DNA of 11,278 bases from Gymnopilus junonius (lineage: Eukaryota; Basidiomycota; Agaricomycetes; Agaricales; Galerinaceae), in NCBI GenBank assembly GCA_015501075.1, contig JADNYJ010000857.1:1-11278 (forward strand), in the 5' to 3' direction. Shown here in pieces: positions 7,729 through 11,278 of this stretch. A program made the translations under genes and the position numbers. Position 1 is the first letter of the stretch. Every line of letters begins with the position of its first letter. Under the pieces are notes generated by a model. It did no database searches. It had not been told where the DNA came from and saw only the letters and a list, made by a program, of their open reading frames with translations.

Positions 7729-7925
7729 TCATGATCCAAACGCCTCTGGCCTTTGGGGAGTGAGAGGAGGAGAAACCATAGAACGGGTTCGGGTTAAACG
7801 CTCCGGAACATAAGGCATAATCATTTGCATTGAGGGGTGTGCATGTAGTAATTGTGGTTGCAAGTGCGCCTGTGGTTGCGGTTGGGATTCATTACCTCCG
7901 CCTCCATTCGCACTTGCGGCGGCGA
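7729..7925 (-). other. Likely true C-terminal coding segment of the 638-residue protein, in another frame
   Basis: In the frame two steps away from the main gene, the minus strand reads AAASANGGGGNESQPQPQ, AHLQPQLLHAHPSMQMIMPY and VPERLTRTRSMVSPPLTPQ, then RPEAFGS and TGA at 7731-7729. The Gln/Pro runs and the basic-Ser-Pro style match the upstream gene. Between about 7925 and 7980 the third frame reads LPPMGPMAPAGAPLYIISPS, which also continues the Tyr/Pro style. Two one-base frame changes, near 7980 and near 7925, would join all three. I found no good intron that does so; a 44-base GTGCGA...CCACAG candidate is weak. Confidence 0.5.
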
Positions 7926-9808
7926 TGGCGAGATGATGTACAGAGGCGCACCAGCAGGGGCCATAGGTCCCATAGGAGGTAAGCCATAGGCTGATAAGGC
8001 GCGTATCCATGCGGATATTTCATCGTTCTCTTGCTCTTATGTTTTCTTGGACCGCGAGGCGAGGTCGAAAAAGGCATCGCGGTGGGATAGGCGCTGTAAG
8101 GGTATGCATATGGGTATCCTGGATAGGCATATGGGTAGGCAGTGGGTATGATGGGACTCCCGTTCCTCTGGGGTATCGGAACGCCCATGCTCATGCCCGT
8201 GGCGGACGATGAGACCGTGTGTCGTTTCTTCCGATGGCGTTTCGGCCTGGACCTGCTGTTGGTGTTTGAGGAGCGTCCAGAACGTCTGGATATGGGCGAG
8301 GCGAGTGGTGTGAGAGGGTTGCCGAGGCTTGTGGGAGTCGATGAGGACGGTGTGCCGCTGCTCAGCAGGTCGAGACTGCGGCTGGTACGACGTGAGCGGG
8401 GTATTAGAGAACGATACCATGAAGCCATTGGCTTCTTGAGTCCTCTGATTTTATCCTGAGCTCGCTTGGAGTCTGCCGGTCTGTAGTCGATGGTAATACG
8501 CTCATGAGCTACCCAAGGAAGGTTGTACAACCCTTTGAAGAATTTTTCGACTGGTGTCAGGTCTGTTGCATAGGAAGGGTCGTAGAAGGAAGGCGCAGCT
8601 GATATTGTGTAGCTCGAAGTTGCTTGAGTCGAAGAAAGAACTTCTTTTGGCGATTGGAGGATCGGAGGAGTTGGTCGAACGGGAGTTGGTGCGTGTAGTT
8701 GTGGATCAGTGGATGTAGGGTGTTGTTCGGTTTGTGCCTGGACGTTTGCTCTAGTAGGCAACTGTGCTTGATAGGACACTCTCGGACCAGGCGTTGCCTG
8801 TCTAGGTGGCATTGGCCCAATTGGAACTGGCGCGATGGTTGGCGCTTGCGAATCGGTATTGTACACCATGACAGTCGTCCTTTCCTGTGGGTCCGGCACC
8901 ATGTGTTCACCATGCTCGCCGTTATCGCCCATGAAGAGGTTATGGGACCCGTCTGGAGGTTCTTCGAAGAAGGAGGCTTGTTCTTCGGTGATCCTGTCGC
9001 CATCCGATGCCGGTGTGATAGTGACCATGGGATACTGGGGCCCAGCTTGGTTCTGTCGTAGGTGGAAGACGGTGGGCGTTGAGCTCGGAAGAAGTTCTCC
9101 TTTGTTGACTGCCATGCTCAGTCTATGGGCGAATTGAGGGTTTGTTGGGCCAATGGAAGGATTCGAAAGGTATCTAGGCAGGGTATTGCCTCTGGTTATG
9201 GCAGTAGCCGTTGATGTACCTTCAGTAAGAGTGTCGGTGCCAAATGTACCTTTCCTTTTCAACAACCTCTGTTTCCCACCCCCACCACCTTTGAGCATCT
9301 TCGGTAGTCGTTTCAGACCGGAAAAAAATCCCCCGACGAAAGAGCGATTTTCTCGAAGCGGTGGACGTAGATGATTGCTATAAGGCATGGGTGAGGAAGG
9401 AAGTTGTACAGGTGCCTCATCTCCTAATTCCTCAGTCGGAAAGCCAAATGGCAGAGGAGGCGAAACAGCAGGGTGGGCGTATACGTCCATACGCTGCTCT
9501 TCTTGTACCACATCCGGCGGTCCATAAGGCTGGTAAGCAGATTGAGGTCGATATGTGCTTGGGTCGGGAAGTGGCCGTGAACGACGATGACTGGGAGATG
9601 GTGATGGGGTAACATCGTCATCAAGAGGTGGTGGTCCTGGAGGGTTCATCTGGTTCGCTTGAACCCAAGACCGAGTACTAGGACTAACGCTGGGATGGCT
9701 CTGATGAGAGCCTCGTGTAATCGACCGCCGCATGGCATTTTCATCCACATCGTCTCCAGTATAAGATGGCTCTTGGCTGGGGTGGCGACTCGCATAATAA
9801 TCCGCCAT
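7892..9808 (-). CDS. Large, mostly disordered conserved-looking fungal protein of unknown function
   Basis: One open frame of 638 codons from ATG at 9808. Most of it is Pro/Ser/Thr/Gln-rich and should be disordered. Two islands look ordered: FVGGFFSGLKRLPKML (157-172), followed by a five-Gly run and a basic KQRLLKRKG, and DLTPVEKFFKGLYNLPWVAH with ERITIDYRPADSKRA (416-450). RSRPKRHRKKRH (519-530) could be a nuclear localisation signal. Residues 557-577 form a Tyr-Pro-Ala repeat. There is no signal peptide or membrane segment, so it is intracellular, plausibly a scaffold or nuclear protein. I have the impression that the FVGGF-SGLxRLP island recurs in Agaricomycete hypothetical proteins, but cannot verify it. 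After residue 610 the frame turns into LLWDLWPLLVRLC and an Arg-rich end, unlike the rest; the true end is probably at 7729 in another frame. Confidence 0.8.
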   Translation of the reverse strand: MADYYASRHPSQEPSYTGDDVDENAMRRSITRGSHQSHPSVSPSTRSWVQANQMNPPGPPPLDDDVTPSPSPSHRRSRPLPDPSTYRPQSAYQPYGPPDVVQEEQRMDVYAHPAVSPPLPFGFPTEELGDEAPVQLPSSPMPYSNHLRPPLRENRSFVGGFFSGLKRLPKMLKGGGGGKQRLLKRKGTFGTDTLTEGTSTATAITRGNTLPRYLSNPSIGPTNPQFAHRLSMAVNKGELLPSSTPTVFHLRQNQAGPQYPMVTITPASDGDRITEEQASFFEEPPDGSHNLFMGDNGEHGEHMVPDPQERTTVMVYNTDSQAPTIAPVPIGPMPPRQATPGPRVSYQAQLPTRANVQAQTEQHPTSTDPQLHAPTPVRPTPPILQSPKEVLSSTQATSSYTISAAPSFYDPSYATDLTPVEKFFKGLYNLPWVAHERITIDYRPADSKRAQDKIRGLKKPMASWYRSLIPRSRRTSRSLDLLSSGTPSSSTPTSLGNPLTPLASPISRRSGRSSNTNSRSRPKRHRKKRHTVSSSATGMSMGVPIPQRNGSPIIPTAYPYAYPGYPYAYPYSAYPTAMPFSTSPRGPRKHKSKRTMKYPHGYAPYQPMAYLLWDLWPLLVRLCTSSRHRRRKCEWRRR

Positions 9809-10540
9809 GAATTGTTTAAAAGATTGGCGACGGAAGGCAGAAAATCAGATGTAAACGATTGGGGGTACCGGCGTCACTTCAGCAACAAGACCTATGTAGG
9901 CGTTCCGGTGGACAACGGTGCAACGGGTCAGTGCGCAGCATGGAGTAGGTCATTTTTCCGCATGTGATCCAGGCAGTAGATATCACATTGGTCGAAGATA
10001 TGAAGTCACAGAGGTGAGGCCGCCACGAGGCAGGATCAGGCTGTGAATCAATGTAATGTCAGTTTCAATATTAAGCGTTCAGCGCACAGGTTTACAACCA
10101 ATGAACGGTGTAAGCATGTTAACGGAGTGATTTGTACCTTCATGGAAATGAAGCATCGCCCATCGTTCAAGGGTTGGAGTCATCTATGAATATCCCGATG
10201 ATGTTCTAGTGGATATTCAGTTCCGATATTCATACAAATTCTGACTTCTGACACAAAAAATAGCTTCGGGAACTGCAGTTACGGACCTTAAATACTACAT
10301 ATTAGCGATGACGCAGTTCCGCAGGCCACCCTGCGTACAAAGCAGCGCATGCTTGACGTTCTCCGGAGCCGTGTAATGTCTGATGATGATCATAGACCTA
10401 CAATTTGCTGAGCACGAAATTAAGGCCCAGACGTATAGTTTTGGGTGATAAACCATAAGTCGATATTTATAAAGCCAGCAACACCATGACACATACTGAC
10501 GAAGTCTCTATAGCTCACGTGAGACCTGCAATTTGTGACC
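9809..10540. other. 5' flank of the 638-residue protein gene
   Basis: No supported gene. The part next to 9809 is the leader and promoter of the minus-strand gene; no clear TATA box is seen. A small inverted pair GAATATCC/GGATATTC is at 10188-10195 and 10211-10218, and a perfect 10-bp palindrome CTCACGTGAG, containing an E-box CACGTG core, is at 10514-10523. A 65-codon minus-strand frame at 10295-10492 has no coding character. Confidence 0.45.
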
Positions 10541-10590
10541 TAAGGCAGGGTTTGTTAGTTCCATGTTAGTAACATACCGGTATATCACAT

Positions 10591-10610
10591 GTTACTAACC
10601 TGTTAGTAAC
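10591..10610. repeat. Left-flank hairpin of the element
   Basis: GTTACTAAC, CT, GTTAGTAAC. The arms are exact complements of nine bases. The same arrangement is repeated in the right flank. Confidence 0.7.
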
Positions 10611-10670
10611 GTATCTCACATCGGTCGTCGAAATTCCACTGTTATATACTGTGATATACCCCAAATTTCA

Positions 10671-11107
10671 ATGGAGAACCTTCCCAGCTCTATCCGACAC
10701 CTCATACATGATGTGTTTTCGCAGAAAAGCAACGGCAGGTAATATTCACATCAATTTCCATTTTCGGATGGCCAAGATCAATATCATATGACGTCGGAAA
10801 TCGAAAAATTCACGAACGTCGAAATCCCTTCGATTACTCAAACAACTATTGCGCTGCTCGCCATCCATGCTATCTCCACCCGACCGACAGGCTCTGCTTG
10901 ACCTTTGCAACAAGTACATCAATTCTGGCGATGATGTCACCTTGGGCCACTTGCATCAAGCTGGATGACAGCAAACTCAAAGTGCTCGTCACGAACGTTG
11001 ATATAGCAGGACCGGGTGCATCAGTGACGGAAACACCGTTTGTTCAAGCAAAACCGGTCGGAAAGCCTGGTGAATGGAGTGTGGCGAGCTTTCTTGAGCC
11101 GGCGTAG
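10671..11107 (+). CDS. Short coding-like core of the element, unrecognised
   Basis: An ATG at 10671 opens MENLPSSIRHLIHDVFSQ, KSNGR, up to a donor GTAATA at 10739. Using a very short 38-base intron (10739-10776, ending CCAAG) the frame runs on to TAG at 11107, ending KLDDSKLKVLVTNVDIAGPG then ASVTETPFVQAKPVGKPGEW. A second frame over the middle (about 10795-10970) reads LRLLKQLLRCSPSMLSPPDR, QALLDLCNKYINSGDDVTLG, HLHQAG and stop, which looks more protein-like there. So either the core is a frame-broken captured fragment or the splicing is different from what I can infer. No transposase motif is seen. Function unknown. Confidence 0.3.
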
Positions 11108-11148
11108 GTTTTTAACATGAATGTAACACATCTAACCTCGTTCGTGGC

Positions 11149-11166
11149 TTACTAACGTGTTAGTAA
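11149..11166. repeat. Right-flank hairpin of the element
   Basis: TTACTAAC, GT, GTTAGTAA: eight-base exact arms, matching the left-flank hairpin in sequence and in the two-base spacing. Nearby, TCTAACCTC occurs directly repeated at 11131-11139 and 11230-11238. Confidence 0.65.
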
Positions 11167-11278
11167 CCTGGAAAAAAATTAATTATTTTTACCAATCACG
11201 TGATAAAATAACAGTTAGTAACTCAAGTATCTAACCTCACGGCCGACCCCCAACCAATCTAACGTTACTAACATAGCC

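Larger units (their letters stand above)
10554..11278. mobile_element. MITE-like or small DNA-transposon-like element with GTTAGTAAC subterminal repeats
   Basis: The nonamer GTTAGTAAC or its exact complement GTTACTAAC occurs at 10565, 10591 (complement), 10602, 11159, 11214 and 11264 (complement), clustered in two flanks with none between 10611 and 11147. The outermost copies give an 11-base inverted terminal pair, ATGTTAGTAAC at 10563-10573 and its complement at 11264-11274. In each flank two copies face each other over two bases to form a hairpin: 10591-10610 (9 bp) and 11149-11166 (8 bp). GGTATATCAC (10579-10588) is also mirrored by GTGATATACC (10651-10660). Clustered short repeats near both ends resemble subterminal transposase-binding sites of hAT-like and similar DNA transposons. 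No transposase is present, and target-site duplications could not be identified; the right end may lie at or beyond the window edge. Confidence 0.5.

Noticed and set aside
8142..9137. Several plus-strand and minus-strand frames of 67-148 codons within the 638-residue gene
   Set aside because: They overlap a much longer frame with consistent composition and have no motifs of their own.
10295..10492. A 65-codon minus-strand Cys-rich frame
   Set aside because: No start context, signal peptide or regular Cys spacing; it is probably chance in non-coding DNA.
1..11278. CRISPR array, phage or bacterial defence system, secondary-metabolite cluster
   Set aside because: No regularly spaced repeats, no bacterial-style gene packing and no core biosynthetic enzyme. 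The intron structure and families are fungal.

Overview
The window looks like nuclear DNA of a mushroom-forming basidiomycete (Agaricomycetes). The evidence is short GT-AG introns of about 45-65 bases, an F-box/leucine-rich gene of the type expanded in that class, the N-terminal signature of the large fungal DUF6606/DUF3638 proteins, CT-rich 5' leaders, and a secreted Pro/Ala/Ser repeat protein. Nothing bacterial or viral was recognised. Lineage and family names are from memory of family signatures, not from a search.

Layout. Positions 1-186 (minus) hold the amino end of a DUF6606-type protein running off the left edge. About 1093-1818 (plus) shows a chain of short exon-like blocks of an unrecognised protein, interrupted by an in-frame TGA. 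Positions 2161-3707 (minus) hold an F-box protein gene that can be read from F-box to C-terminus only by changing frame about five times, so it is most likely a pseudogene. Two diverged copies of one segment follow, A (about 3820-4445) and B (about 5070-5630), with equivalent points about 1.16-1.2 kb apart. Both have intron-like signals at matching places on the plus strand, while copy A also carries a readable but broken minus-strand protein. Between them is a 16-bp hairpin.

The two best genes are in the right half and converge. At 6129-6965 (plus) a 278-residue secreted protein, free of Cys, Trp and Arg, has a well-placed TATA box, a CT/CA-rich leader and an AATAAA signal. At 7892-9808 (minus) there is a 638-residue, largely disordered intracellular protein with two ordered-looking islands; its last 28 residues are probably in the wrong frame. 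The space between them is a long pyrimidine tract. From about 10554 to the right edge the sequence looks like a small DNA-transposon or MITE-type element: six exact copies of GTTAGTAAC or its complement sit in both flanks around a short coding-like core.

Functionally the window is a patchwork rather than a pathway: two expressed-looking genes beside decaying or duplicated material and a mobile-element-like sequence. No operon-like or defence-island logic is visible. The recurring one-base frame breaks could be true decay or residual assembly errors; this cannot be decided from the sequence alone.
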